From the NCBI GenBank assembly GCA_963717125.1, contig CAVQVG010000020.1, forward strand, positions 1 through 64,000: a stretch of DNA of 64,000 bases, in the 5' to 3' direction. Positions 8,547 to 17,343 of this stretch are shown here, one piece after another. The position numbers and the translations under genes were made by a program. The notes beneath the pieces were generated by a model. The model was not told the DNA's origin. It did no database searches and worked only from the letters and a program-made list of their open reading frames with translations. The stretch comes from RYN-230 sp963717125 (GTDB lineage: Bacteria > Actinomycetota > Actinomycetes > Streptosporangiales > Streptosporangiaceae). The first letter of the stretch is position 1. Each line of letters begins with the position of its first letter.

Positions 8547-9037
8547 CCGGCCGTCCCGGGCCGGCCAGGCGCTGTCCCGGCGGCCGCGCGCAGCACGGCC
8601 CGGACGATCCGCTGGTGCGTGCCGCACCGGCACAGGTTGCCGTCCAGCGCCGCGCGTACCTCGGCCTCGCTCGGCGCTGGGTTGCGGCGCAGCAGCGCCA
8701 CCCCGCTCATGATCATCCCGGACGTGCAGTAGCCGCACTGGGCGGCCTGCTCGTCGATCACCGCCTGCTGTACCGCGTGCAGCGTGCCGCCGTCCGCCAG
8801 CCCCTCGACCGTGGTCACGTCCTTGCCCTCGGCGGCCCAGACCGGGAAGTCACAGGACGATCTGGCCTGGCCGTCGATGAGCACGAAGCACGCGCCGCAC
8901 AGCCCGATGCCGCAGCCGAACCGCGGCCCGGACAGGCCGAGATCGTGCCGGAGGACGTCGAGCAGAGGCGTGTCAGGCTCGCTGCTGACGGCCTGCCCGG
9001 TCCCATTGACGGTGAGCTGGATGTTGACGGTGCCCAT
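8543..9037 (-). CDS. 2Fe-2S subunit of molybdenum hydroxylase (IorA-like)
   Basis: A 164-residue electron-transfer subunit. The N-terminal plant-type ferredoxin domain has CGIGLCGAC and a further Cys (SSC), and the C-terminal helical domain has CGYCTSGMI and CRCGTHQRI, giving the eight cysteines of two [2Fe-2S] clusters. It passes electrons from the molybdenum site of the downstream subunit to an acceptor, possibly a cytochrome, because no FAD subunit is linked. ATG 9037 faces the hydrolase gene at 9110 across 72 bp, so the two operons share a divergent promoter region. Confidence 0.93.
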   Translation of the reverse strand: MGTVNIQLTVNGTGQAVSSEPDTPLLDVLRHDLGLSGPRFGCGIGLCGACFVLIDGQARSSCDFPVWAAEGKDVTTVEGLADGGTLHAVQQAVIDEQAAQCGYCTSGMIMSGVALLRRNPAPSEAEVRAALDGNLCRCGTHQRIVRAVLRAAAGTAPGRPGTAG

Positions 9038-9109
9038 CCAGACAGAGTATGCATTCGTTTGCAGGTTTGGCCAGGATGAACCACAAGACGGCAGAGCAGG
9101 AGGACTCAG

Positions 9110-10162
9110 GTGGACGAGCGGGTGGCGATGGCGATTTCGCACTGGGCGCCGCGGTTCACGATGAACGGGGTGACCGCCGGGGATTTCGAGCGCATCACCA
9201 GCGGTCTGCAGCGCTGGGAGGACTGGTGCGCGGCCTGGAGCGCGGTCGGCGCCGAGCACGAGGAACTCGGCCGCACCGCGCTGGCCGCGGGCCGCGAGAT
9301 GTCGGCGGGCGCGCATCTGGCCCAGGCCGCGGTCTACTACCACTTCGCCAAGTTCCTGTTCGTCAACGACCTGGACCAGATGCGCACCGCGCACCGGTCC
9401 GCGGTGCGCTGCCTGGACGACGCGCTGCCGTACCTGGACCCACCGGGGCGCCGGATCGAGATCCCGTTCGACGGCGCGCGCATGGTGGGCGTGCTCCGCC
9501 AGCCGCCCGGGGCGGGCCCGCACCCGGTCATGATCATGATTCCCGGGCTGGACTCGACCAAGGAGGAGCTGCGCAGCACCGAGGAGCTGTTCCTCGAGCG
9601 CGGCATCGCCACGTTCAGCGTGGACGGCCCGGGCCAGGGCGAGGCCGAGTACGACCTGGCCATCCGGGGCGACTGGGAAGTGCCGGGCGCGGCCATCATC
9701 GACCGGCTGAGCGCCGAGCCCGGGCTGGACGCGGACCGGATCGGGGTCTGGGGGGTGAGCCTGGGCGGGTACTACGCGCCCCGGGTGGCCAGCGGCGATG
9801 ACCGGGTGCGCGTCTGCGTGGCGCTGGCCGGGCCGTTCATCTTCGCCGAGCACTGGGACCAGCGGCCCAGCCTGACCCGGGAGGCGTTCCGGGTCCGGTC
9901 CAAGTCACCGGACATGGACGCGGCCCGGGTGGTGGCCGGGCAGCTCAGCCTGGCCGGGCGGGCGGAAAAGATCCGCTGCCCGCTGCTGGCCGTGATGGGC
10001 AAGCTGGACCGGCTCATCCCGTGGCAGGACGCGGCCCGGCTGGTCGAGGAGGCCAGTGGTCCCAGCGAGTTGCTGCTGCTCGAGCAGGGCAACCACGGCT
10101 GCGCCAACCTGGCCCCGTTCCACCGCTACCTGACCGCCGACTGGGTGGCCGAGCAACTCTGA
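9110..10162 (+). CDS. Alpha/beta hydrolase, 2,6-dihydroxypseudooxynicotine hydrolase-like
   Basis: A 350-residue serine hydrolase with a helical N-terminal domain (about 1-120) and a C-terminal alpha/beta fold. GVSLGGYYA (near 215) is the nucleophile elbow, GKLDRLIP (near 300) has the acid and GNHGC (near 328) the histidine. The build and length resemble the C-C hydrolase acting on dihydroxypseudooxynicotine in nicotine breakdown and its FrsA-like relatives. Paired divergently with a molybdenum hydroxylase, it suggests ring or side-chain cleavage after hydroxylation of an N-heterocycle; that is inference. GTG 9110 follows GGAGGA. Confidence 0.82.
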   Translation: MDERVAMAISHWAPRFTMNGVTAGDFERITSGLQRWEDWCAAWSAVGAEHEELGRTALAAGREMSAGAHLAQAAVYYHFAKFLFVNDLDQMRTAHRSAVRCLDDALPYLDPPGRRIEIPFDGARMVGVLRQPPGAGPHPVMIMIPGLDSTKEELRSTEELFLERGIATFSVDGPGQGEAEYDLAIRGDWEVPGAAIIDRLSAEPGLDADRIGVWGVSLGGYYAPRVASGDDRVRVCVALAGPFIFAEHWDQRPSLTREAFRVRSKSPDMDAARVVAGQLSLAGRAEKIRCPLLAVMGKLDRLIPWQDAARLVEEASGPSELLLLEQGNHGCANLAPFHRYLTADWVAEQL

Positions 10163-10247
10163 GCCGAAGGGGCGCGGCGCCGGCTGGACTGACGAGCGAG
10201 GAACGAGCGAGGAGGGAAGGAGGCGCCTTCAGGCGCCCCGGAGGCTC

Positions 10248-11414
10248 ATGGAAAGCAGAGCAGGCTCCTCGGGTCTGGGCCTGCTCGCCCAGCATGACCT
10301 GGGCGGGCACGGCGACGGCATGCAGGTGATCCGGGTCGGCGACGTGCTGTACGTCGGGCACCTGGGCACGTCCGGGGTCGGCACCTCCATCCTCGATGTG
10401 ACCGACCCAGCCAGGCCGGCGCTGGCGACCCAGTGGCCAGCGCCGGCCCGCACGCATACCCACAAGGTGCAGGTGGCCGACGGGCTGCTGCTGGTCAACC
10501 ACGAGAAGTTCCCGTACCAGGCGGCCATGACCGAGCCGTTCTCCGCGGGGCTGGCGGTGTACCGGCTCGACGACCCGCTCCACCCGGAGCAGATCGGGTT
10601 CTGGCCCAGCGGCGGCCGGGGCGTGCACCGGGTGGTGTGGACCGGGGGCCGCTACGCGCACATGTCGGCCATCCCGGACCGGTTCAGCGACCGGATCTGG
10701 GTGGTGCTTGACCTGTCCGACCCGGCGCACCCGGCCGAGGTGGCCCGCTGGTGGTGGCCGGGCCAGCGGGCCGGTGAGCAGCCCACCTGGCGGCCGGGCG
10801 AGCGGTACGCGGCGCACCACGCGCTGCTGGCCGGCGACCGTGCCTACCTCGGCTATGACGACGCCGGCCTGGTCATCCTCGACGTGTCGGACATCACCCG
10901 GCCCCAGCGGGCCGGCCACCTGCGCTGGGACGGCGGCTCGACGCACACGTGCCTGCCGCTGCCCGGGCGGCAGCTCGTGGTGGTCACCGACGAGCAGGTA
11001 AGGAACGGCCCGCGGGCGCCGCAGCGGGCCATCCGGGTGATCGACGTGTCCGCCGCGCCACGGGTGGCCGCGCTGTGCCCGCCGCCGGATGACAGCTACG
11101 ACCAGCTGCCCCTCCGGTTCGGCGCGCACAACCTGCACGAGAACCAGCCCGGCGCCTACCGCAGCGAGCGGCTGGTCTTCGCCACCTACTTCAGCGCCGG
11201 GGTCCGCGTCTACGACCTGGCCGACCCCGCGCATCCCCAGGAGGTCGCGCACTGGGTGCCGGAGCCACCGCCCGGGCAGCCGGTCGCCCAGATCAACGAC
11301 CTGTTCGTGGACGACGGCGGGCTGATCTGGGTCACCGACCGGATCAACGGGGGGCTGTACGTCCTGGAACCGGAGCCGGCCCTGGCCGCGCTGATGGCGG
11401 CGGCCCGGAGCTGA
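10248..11414 (+). CDS. LVIVD-repeat beta-propeller protein
   Basis: A 388-residue repeat protein. Units such as VGTSILDVTDPARPALAT, LAVYRLDDPLHPEQIG, IWVVLDLSDPAHPAEVA, LVILDVSDITRPQRAG and VRVYDLADPAHPQEVA recur every 40-70 residues, the signature of LVIVD repeats that fold as a beta propeller. No signal peptide is evident, so it may be cytoplasmic. Catalysis cannot be inferred; His clusters in the blades could bind metal. It follows the alpha/beta hydrolase by 85 bp and is likely in the same operon. Its last 71 bp overlap the convergent patatin gene. Confidence 0.85.
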   Translation: MESRAGSSGLGLLAQHDLGGHGDGMQVIRVGDVLYVGHLGTSGVGTSILDVTDPARPALATQWPAPARTHTHKVQVADGLLLVNHEKFPYQAAMTEPFSAGLAVYRLDDPLHPEQIGFWPSGGRGVHRVVWTGGRYAHMSAIPDRFSDRIWVVLDLSDPAHPAEVARWWWPGQRAGEQPTWRPGERYAAHHALLAGDRAYLGYDDAGLVILDVSDITRPQRAGHLRWDGGSTHTCLPLPGRQLVVVTDEQVRNGPRAPQRAIRVIDVSAAPRVAALCPPPDDSYDQLPLRFGAHNLHENQPGAYRSERLVFATYFSAGVRVYDLADPAHPQEVAHWVPEPPPGQPVAQINDLFVDDGGLIWVTDRINGGLYVLEPEPALAALMAAARS

Positions 11415-14400
11415 CCGCGTCCGGGCCCGCCGCAGGCCCGGGCGCCGCGGCGGCCGCGGCCGCCGGGGCCGGGACGCGGGTACGGCGGGTCAGCCGCTGG
11501 ATGATCGCGACGATGGTCCACAGCGGCGGCAGCAGCACGAACAGCACGAGGATCGCCCACTGCGCGGGGTGCTTGGCCAGGCTGGGCAGGACCGTCTTCT
11601 CCAGCCACGGGAACAGGTGGGTGCGCAGCACCGGGATGTACGCGGCGGCGGCCAGCGCGGCCCCGGCGGCTACGGTCACGATGGCCAGCGCCAGCACGAT
11701 GCGGCGGGCCGCGCCCACCGCGACCAGCAGCAGCCCGGCCAGCACGGCCGCCAGCCCGGCCGCGCTGAGCAGGTTGACCGTGCTGGTGCTGGCCAGCGCG
11801 CCGAGCAGGATCAGGCCGAGCCCGGCGAACAGCGGGTACCGCGCGGCCGGGCCGACGCAGGTCACCCGCCAGGCCAGCGTGGTCACGGTGCGCGCGCCGG
11901 CCAGCACCGGGCGGAGGAAGTGCGGCGTGCCGCGGCCCAGGTCGACGGTTTTGACCGCGACCGCCGCGGCGCGGGTCACGGTCTGGGTGAACAGCTGGCT
12001 GCCGACCTCGGCGGAGATCTTCTCGGCCGAGATCTGGCACGCGTGCAGGACCGCGGCCGCCTTCGCGTCGGGTACCACGGGGTACCGGGTCTCCAGATCG
12101 TCTGAGCCCGCGGGGTGAGGTGGGCCGGCTGCTGTGCCCGTCGCGCCGTGATAGGCGGCCAGGAATGAGCGGGCCGCGGCCTCGTCCGCGCCCTGCTGCC
12201 GGTCGGTGTCAACCTGCTGAGCCACGTACCGGAGTTCCTCGCCCGCGATGATCCGCTGCAGGCCGCTGGCCACCCACATGGCCGTCACCGGGAGGCTGAC
12301 CGGCGGCGGGGGCGGGTCGGCGGCGGCCAGGAAGCCCAGCTCGGCCGGGGCGGCTGGGCGGCCGGCCTGGGCCGGGAACGGGGTCCACACGCCCGGTGGC
12401 GCCGGGCCGCCCGCCAGCTGCTCCAGCTTGTCCCGCAGCTCGGCACGGAAACTGTCCCGGTCGTCGGCCATGCTGCCCAGGTCGTGCAGCCGGCGCGGGT
12501 CGAGCAGCGTGTGCACCAGCCAGCCGGCGCCGTCGAGCCGGCCCCACATCCAGTCGTTAGCCCGCCAGGACGCCTTGCAGAACGCGCCGAAGTGGTGCAG
12601 CTGCAGGCCGGTCAGCTTCTCCCGGGCCAGGGTCCGGGGATCCAGGCTGGTCCGGGTGTCCGAGCTCATCTGGATCAGCTCCAGCGCCTGGTCGGCGACC
12701 AGGCCGTCGGGCTGCATGACATACCGCGCCACATGCAGGTCGAACAGCCGGGCGGCCACGGTGTCCACCCAGTCGCCGCCCGCTGGGCCGGTCAGGTAGC
12801 GGAGCAGGTCGGCCACGTACCCGGCCGCCGGGCCGGCCGCGGTACCGGCCGCGGCACCGGCCGGCTGGTCCAGGTCGGGCAGCAGGCTGCGCAGGCCGAG
12901 CAGCACCGCGGCCAGATCCCGCCACGGCTGCCCGGAACTGCCGCCCGCCATGTTCGCGCCGAGCAGCGCCTGGGCCGCCGCGGCCGTCTGGCCGGTGACG
13001 GCGGCCGCGCTCACCACGGCGCCTGCGGGTGGCGGGGGGCCGAGCACGCGGGCCATGGTGTCCGCCGCGGCGGGCTCCGGCCGGGGCGGCATGGCCTGGC
13101 TGACCGACAGCCTGAGCCGGCCCAGGGTCCGCTGGCCCGCGGCCGGCACCAGCTGGTAGGCCCCGCTCAGCACGGCCAGCACGGTGGCCCGGCCGTCGTC
13201 GAGGGCCTCCCGGCCGGCCATGCTCATCGCGCCGTAGTCGCCGATCTCTGGCAGCCCGGCCGGCAGCGCGGCCTGCGCGGCCGCCGTCGCGGCCTGCATG
13301 GCCTGCGCGGCGTCGGCGCCGAACCCGGCCGGGCGGCCGTCCGCGGCCCGGTGGCCGGCGGTGGCCCGGGTCAGCACCCCGTCGGCCGCGGTCTGCGCGA
13401 TGCGGCCCGCGCGCCGCTCCCGGTAGCTGGGGTAGAACGGCGCGCCAAGCCGGCTCAGCTGGCTGCCCAGCACGGCCAGCTGCTGCCTGGCGTCGTTCCT
13501 GGACCGTACCTGCTGGTTGTGCGCGGTGATCGCGGCCAGGTCGGCCGAGATGGTCTGGGCTGTCAGCGCGGTCATGTCGGCGGCCAGCGCGGCCGGCAGA
13601 TCCGGCGTGTCGGCCAGGCTCAGCCTGGACTGGGCCACCGTGGGCCCCCCGGTCTGCGGCACCACGAACGCGAGCACCCGGCGCACCTCGGAGTCGGCGG
13701 GCCGGTCGAACACCGCCTGCAGCGCGGGGCCGAGCGGCCGGTTCGTCAGCAGCCCGCCGTCGGCGGCGAACTGGGTGGCCTGCGCGTTGCTGAACGCGGC
13801 CATGTTGGGGTGGCTGTCCCCGCCGTCCACGCCGATCGGGATGAAGCCCGGCTCGAAGGCCACCGGGAAGGACGCGCTGCACCGCGCGGCGAGGGCCAGG
13901 GCCGGCAGGTTGCCCGGGGTCAGCTCGGCGCTGGTGAAGCTGAACAGCCCGTGATGGTCGATGTCGCGGACCAGCGTGCCGTACTCGTCGGTGAACCGGC
14001 TGGCCTCGCCTGCGAGCAGGGTGGTGGTGATGAACACCCGGGTCGGGTCCTGCGCCGCGGCCGGGTTCCCCGGCGCGGTGGCGATCAGCTTCTCGAGCCC
14101 GGCCCGCAGCCCGGCCAGCAGGCTCTGGTCCCCGTACAGCAGGGACGGCGCCTGCTTGTCGGACGGGTTACGCAGCAGGCCGTCCAGGGACCCCTCGGTG
14201 AACCACAGCTCGCGCAGCCCGTCCAGGTCGAACCGCTGCACGTTGGCCAGCCCCAGGATGACCGCGTTGATCCCGCCCGCGCTGCTGCCGGACAGCACGT
14301 CCATGCTGACGTCAACGTCGAGCAGGTCCAGCAGCGCGGTGTACCCGGCCCGGACCCGGCGGCCGGACTCGGTGGTGTCGGCGACCGTCTCGCCGCGCCG

Positions 14401-14550
14401 GATCCGGCTGGCCGCCAGCAGCAGGTTCATCTCCCGGGCCATGCCGCCCATCCACACGGCCAGGCTGACGCCCCCGGTGAAGGCGGCGGCCAGCCGCACC
14501 TGCGGCCGTGGCGCCGCCAGCTGGCCAGTAGCTAATCCTGCCCCGTTCAT
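11344..14550 (-). CDS. Patatin-related protein (DUF3376 type), membrane-anchored
   Basis: About 1068 residues. GGVSLAVWMGG (26-36) forms the oxyanion loop, GSSAGG (nucleophile Ser near 90) and ADGGLLTNRP (Asp) complete the patatin Ser-Asp dyad, so a lipid acyl hydrolase is expected. A long Ala-rich middle region has the layout of actinobacterial patatin-related proteins with a DUF3376 section. Near the C-terminus four hydrophobic segments form a membrane anchor, followed by a Pro/Ala-rich tail. I chose ATG 14550; a TTG at 14625 would add 25 residues of non-homologous look. The 3' end overlaps the convergent propeller gene. Confidence 0.85.
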   Translation of the reverse strand: MNGAGLATGQLAAPRPQVRLAAAFTGGVSLAVWMGGMAREMNLLLAASRIRRGETVADTTESGRRVRAGYTALLDLLDVDVSMDVLSGSSAGGINAVILGLANVQRFDLDGLRELWFTEGSLDGLLRNPSDKQAPSLLYGDQSLLAGLRAGLEKLIATAPGNPAAAQDPTRVFITTTLLAGEASRFTDEYGTLVRDIDHHGLFSFTSAELTPGNLPALALAARCSASFPVAFEPGFIPIGVDGGDSHPNMAAFSNAQATQFAADGGLLTNRPLGPALQAVFDRPADSEVRRVLAFVVPQTGGPTVAQSRLSLADTPDLPAALAADMTALTAQTISADLAAITAHNQQVRSRNDARQQLAVLGSQLSRLGAPFYPSYRERRAGRIAQTAADGVLTRATAGHRAADGRPAGFGADAAQAMQAATAAAQAALPAGLPEIGDYGAMSMAGREALDDGRATVLAVLSGAYQLVPAAGQRTLGRLRLSVSQAMPPRPEPAAADTMARVLGPPPPAGAVVSAAAVTGQTAAAAQALLGANMAGGSSGQPWRDLAAVLLGLRSLLPDLDQPAGAAAGTAAGPAAGYVADLLRYLTGPAGGDWVDTVAARLFDLHVARYVMQPDGLVADQALELIQMSSDTRTSLDPRTLAREKLTGLQLHHFGAFCKASWRANDWMWGRLDGAGWLVHTLLDPRRLHDLGSMADDRDSFRAELRDKLEQLAGGPAPPGVWTPFPAQAGRPAAPAELGFLAAADPPPPPVSLPVTAMWVASGLQRIIAGEELRYVAQQVDTDRQQGADEAAARSFLAAYHGATGTAAGPPHPAGSDDLETRYPVVPDAKAAAVLHACQISAEKISAEVGSQLFTQTVTRAAAVAVKTVDLGRGTPHFLRPVLAGARTVTTLAWRVTCVGPAARYPLFAGLGLILLGALASTSTVNLLSAAGLAAVLAGLLLVAVGAARRIVLALAIVTVAAGAALAAAAYIPVLRTHLFPWLEKTVLPSLAKHPAQWAILVLFVLLPPLWTIVAIIQRLTRRTRVPAPAAAAAAAPGPAAGPDAVSSGPPPSARPGPAPVPGRTAPR

Positions 14551-14633
14551 CGGCCCCGCCCCCAAGCACCACGTTGCCCCCGTGGCCCTGCCTGCGACGT
14601 AACTACGGGCGGCAGGCGCTGTCAAGGCCCGGA

Positions 14634-15401
14634 TCAGGGCAGGGTGAGGATCCGCGGCCCGGCGTCAGTGATGGCCACCGTGTGCTCGATGTGCGCGGCC
14701 CGGCTGCCGTCCGCGGTGCGCAGCGCCCAGCCGTCCGGCGCCACCACGAACTCGTCGCTGCCCCCGGCCATCAGCATCGGCTCGATGGCCAGGGCCAGGC
14801 CGGGCCGCAGCCGCATGCCCCGGCCCGGGCGGCCCTCGTTCGGCACGTGCGGGTCCTCATGCATGTGCCGGCCGATGCCGTGCCCGCCGAAGCCCGCCGG
14901 GATACCGTAATGCGCGCCGCGGCCCACGGTGCCCACCGCGTACGAGATGTCGCCGATCCGGGCCCCGGCCACGGCCGCCGCGATGCCGGCCGTCAGCGAT
15001 TTCTCGGCCGTCTCGATGAGCAGCAGGTCAGCGGGCCGGGGTGTGCCGACGATGAAGCTGATCGCCGCGTCCCCGGTCCAGCCGTCCAGCGTCGCCCCGC
15101 AGTCGATGCTGACCAGGTCGCCGTCCCGGAGCCGGTAGCCGTCCGGGATGCCGTGCACGATGGCGTCGTTCACCGACGCGCAGATCACCGCCGGGAACGG
15201 TGACGGCGCGAACGACGGGTGGTAGTTCAGGAACGGGGAGCTGGCGCCGGCCTCGCGGATGACCGCGTGCGCCGCCTCGTCCAGCTCGAGCAGGGTGACG
15301 CCGGTCGCGGCCGCGTCCCGGGACGCGGCCAGCGCGCGGGCCACCACCCGGCCGGCTTCGCGCATCGCGTCCAGCGCCGTCTTATTCTTGATCTCCACCA
15401 T
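14634..15401 (-). CDS. map: Type I methionine aminopeptidase
   Basis: Removes the N-terminal methionine from nascent proteins. The 255 residues contain all five metal ligands in order: SIDCGATLDGWTGDAA (two Asp), GGHGIGRHMHEDP (His), ALAIEPML (Glu) and HIEHTVAIT (Glu). It lacks the N-terminal SH3-binding zinc extension and matches the short actinobacterial isoform. It is not beside secY/adk/infA, so it is likely an additional MetAP. Start at ATG 15401. The patatin gene lies 83 bp downstream on the same strand. Confidence 0.95.
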   Translation of the reverse strand: MVEIKNKTALDAMREAGRVVARALAASRDAAATGVTLLELDEAAHAVIREAGASSPFLNYHPSFAPSPFPAVICASVNDAIVHGIPDGYRLRDGDLVSIDCGATLDGWTGDAAISFIVGTPRPADLLLIETAEKSLTAGIAAAVAGARIGDISYAVGTVGRGAHYGIPAGFGGHGIGRHMHEDPHVPNEGRPGRGMRLRPGLALAIEPMLMAGGSDEFVVAPDGWALRTADGSRAAHIEHTVAITDAGPRILTLP

Positions 15402-15452
15402 GTCCCGCTGTGCTCCACGTCCCGCTGGGTTCCAGTTCCGCCCCGCCGCAGG

Positions 15453-17297
15453 CTAGTCCTCGGCGCGGCCCCCGAGATAGCGGGCCAGGAAACGCTCCGC
15501 GGCCGCGTAGAAGCGCAGCCGGTTCTCTGGCTTGGCGAACCCATGACCCTCGTCCGTGAACAGCATGTACTCGTGTTCGATTCCCGCCTCGGTCAGGGCC
15601 CCGACGATCTGTTCCGATTCGGCCTGCTTCACCCGCGGGTCATTGGCCCCCTGGGCGATGAGCAGCGGGATCCGGATGTCGTGCGCCCGGGACAGCGGGG
15701 ACCGGGACCGGAGGAACTCCGCGTCTTTGTCCGGGTCGCCGACCCGGGTGTGGAACTGGGCGATCATCGGCGCCCAGTACGGCGGGATCGTCTCGATCAG
15801 CGTCTTCAGGTTGGACGGCCCGACGATGTCCACCCCGCAGCAGAACAGGTCCGGGGTGAACGCCGCGCCGGCCAGCGAGGCGTAACCGCCGTAAGACCCG
15901 CCATAGATGGCCACCCGGGCCGGGTCGGCCCAGCCCTGGCCGATGACGTAGCCCACCGCGTCGGTCAGGTCGTCCTGCATGGTGCCGCCCCATTCCCGGT
16001 TGCCGGCGTTGACGAACGCCTTGCCGTACCCGGTCGAGCCGCGGAAGTTCACCTGCACGCACAGGTAGCCGCGGTTGGCCAGCCACTGCGCCTCCGCGTC
16101 GAAGCCCCAGGAGTCCCGGGCCCACGGACCGCCGTGCACCAGCAGCACCGTGGGCAGCCCGGTGCGCGGCGCGCCGGGCGGGTAGGTCACGTAGCCATGA
16201 ATGGCCAGCCCGTCCCGCGCGGTGAACGTGACCGGCTCCATCGGGGCCAGCTCGTACCGGCCCAGCTCGGGCCGTGATTCGAACAGGAAACTGCCGCGCC
16301 GGGTCCGGCGGTCGTAGCTGTAGTAGGACCCCGGGCTGGTGTCGTTGCTGAACGCGACCAGCCACGTCTCGTCCGCGTCGTCGGCGTCGGCGAACACCGG
16401 GTCGCCCGGGTTCAGCGCGCGGATGGCGGCCAGGTCGGCGTCCAGCGTGTGGTCCAGCACCTGGTACTCGACCCGGTCTTTCTCGAACGTGACGATCTGC
16501 GGCTCGCGGGTGTCCGGGTCCAGCCGGACCCCGGTCGCATCCGTCTCCGGGTCGCGGGCCAGCAGTTGCGTGTCACCCGTGGCCACGTCGATCCGGACCA
16601 GGCCGCCGGTGTCCGCACCCACCGAGCTGAACGCCAGGATCGACCGCCCATCTTCACTGAACGCTATCGGCCCGCTGGTCATCGCATCCTCAGCCGGGAC
16701 CGTCAGCAGTGGGCGCCACTCCTCGCCGTGGCCATCGCGCACCACCAGCACGATGCCGCCGTCCGGCTGCGGCGCGATGCCCGCCCGCACCACCAGCTGG
16801 GTATCCGCGACCCAGTCGATGAAACCGGGATTCTGCTCCTCTTTCACCAGCTCACCGTCGATCAGGTTGAGCCGGTACACGTCGTGCAGCTCCGGGTTGT
16901 CCCGGTTCAGCCCGACCAGGATCTCGGTCGGGAACTTCTTCTCCACCGCGATCAGCTCGGTCCGCACGCCCTCGAACGGGGTCAGGTCGCGGCGCTGCAT
17001 GGTCAACAAGTTGACATCGTGCAGCCGCCAGTTCTCATCACCCCCGTTGTCCTGGAGGTAGAGCACGTGCCGGCCGTCGTGCGCCCAGTCGTACATCCGG
17101 ATGCCGCGGTCGGTGTCGTCGGTGACCACCTGGGCCGCGGACCACTCCACGCCCTCATCACCCACCGGGGCCATCCACACGTTCAGCACCCCGTCATGCG
17201 GCGCGATCCAGGCCAGCCTGGTCCCGTCGGGGGAGACTCGCGGGAGGACACGTTCCGGGTTACCGAACAGGACCCGGCGGGGGATGAGTTCTGCCAT
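15453..17297 (-). CDS. S9-family prolyl oligopeptidase-like peptidase
   Basis: A 614-residue serine peptidase: N-terminal beta-propeller (about 1-350, repeated SPDGTRLAWIAP, WAHDGRHVLYLQD-like blades) and C-terminal alpha/beta hydrolase. GGSYGGYA carries the nucleophile at Ser468, ANDPRV the Asp at 553, and DEGHGF the His at 585. Organisation matches acylaminoacyl-peptidase/dipeptidyl-peptidase relatives that cut short peptides. No signal peptide is seen, so it should be cytoplasmic. ATG at 17297. The start region is divergent from the amidohydrolase at 17344. Confidence 0.93.
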   Translation of the reverse strand: MAELIPRRVLFGNPERVLPRVSPDGTRLAWIAPHDGVLNVWMAPVGDEGVEWSAAQVVTDDTDRGIRMYDWAHDGRHVLYLQDNGGDENWRLHDVNLLTMQRRDLTPFEGVRTELIAVEKKFPTEILVGLNRDNPELHDVYRLNLIDGELVKEEQNPGFIDWVADTQLVVRAGIAPQPDGGIVLVVRDGHGEEWRPLLTVPAEDAMTSGPIAFSEDGRSILAFSSVGADTGGLVRIDVATGDTQLLARDPETDATGVRLDPDTREPQIVTFEKDRVEYQVLDHTLDADLAAIRALNPGDPVFADADDADETWLVAFSNDTSPGSYYSYDRRTRRGSFLFESRPELGRYELAPMEPVTFTARDGLAIHGYVTYPPGAPRTGLPTVLLVHGGPWARDSWGFDAEAQWLANRGYLCVQVNFRGSTGYGKAFVNAGNREWGGTMQDDLTDAVGYVIGQGWADPARVAIYGGSYGGYASLAGAAFTPDLFCCGVDIVGPSNLKTLIETIPPYWAPMIAQFHTRVGDPDKDAEFLRSRSPLSRAHDIRIPLLIAQGANDPRVKQAESEQIVGALTEAGIEHEYMLFTDEGHGFAKPENRLRFYAAAERFLARYLGGRAED

Positions 17298-17343
17298 GCG
17301 CCATGCCTACCATGCGGCGCCGCCTGCGAATACCATCTGCGGC

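Noticed and set aside
6954..8732. A 592-codon plus-strand frame opposite the molybdenum hydroxylase
   Set aside because: The minus strand matches the xanthine dehydrogenase family along its whole length; the plus frame is a shadow.
12484..14535. A 683-codon open frame on the plus strand inside the patatin gene
   Set aside because: Composition is Gly/Arg/Gln-rich and shows no motif, while the minus strand has the patatin oxyanion, GxSxG and DGG motifs in order.
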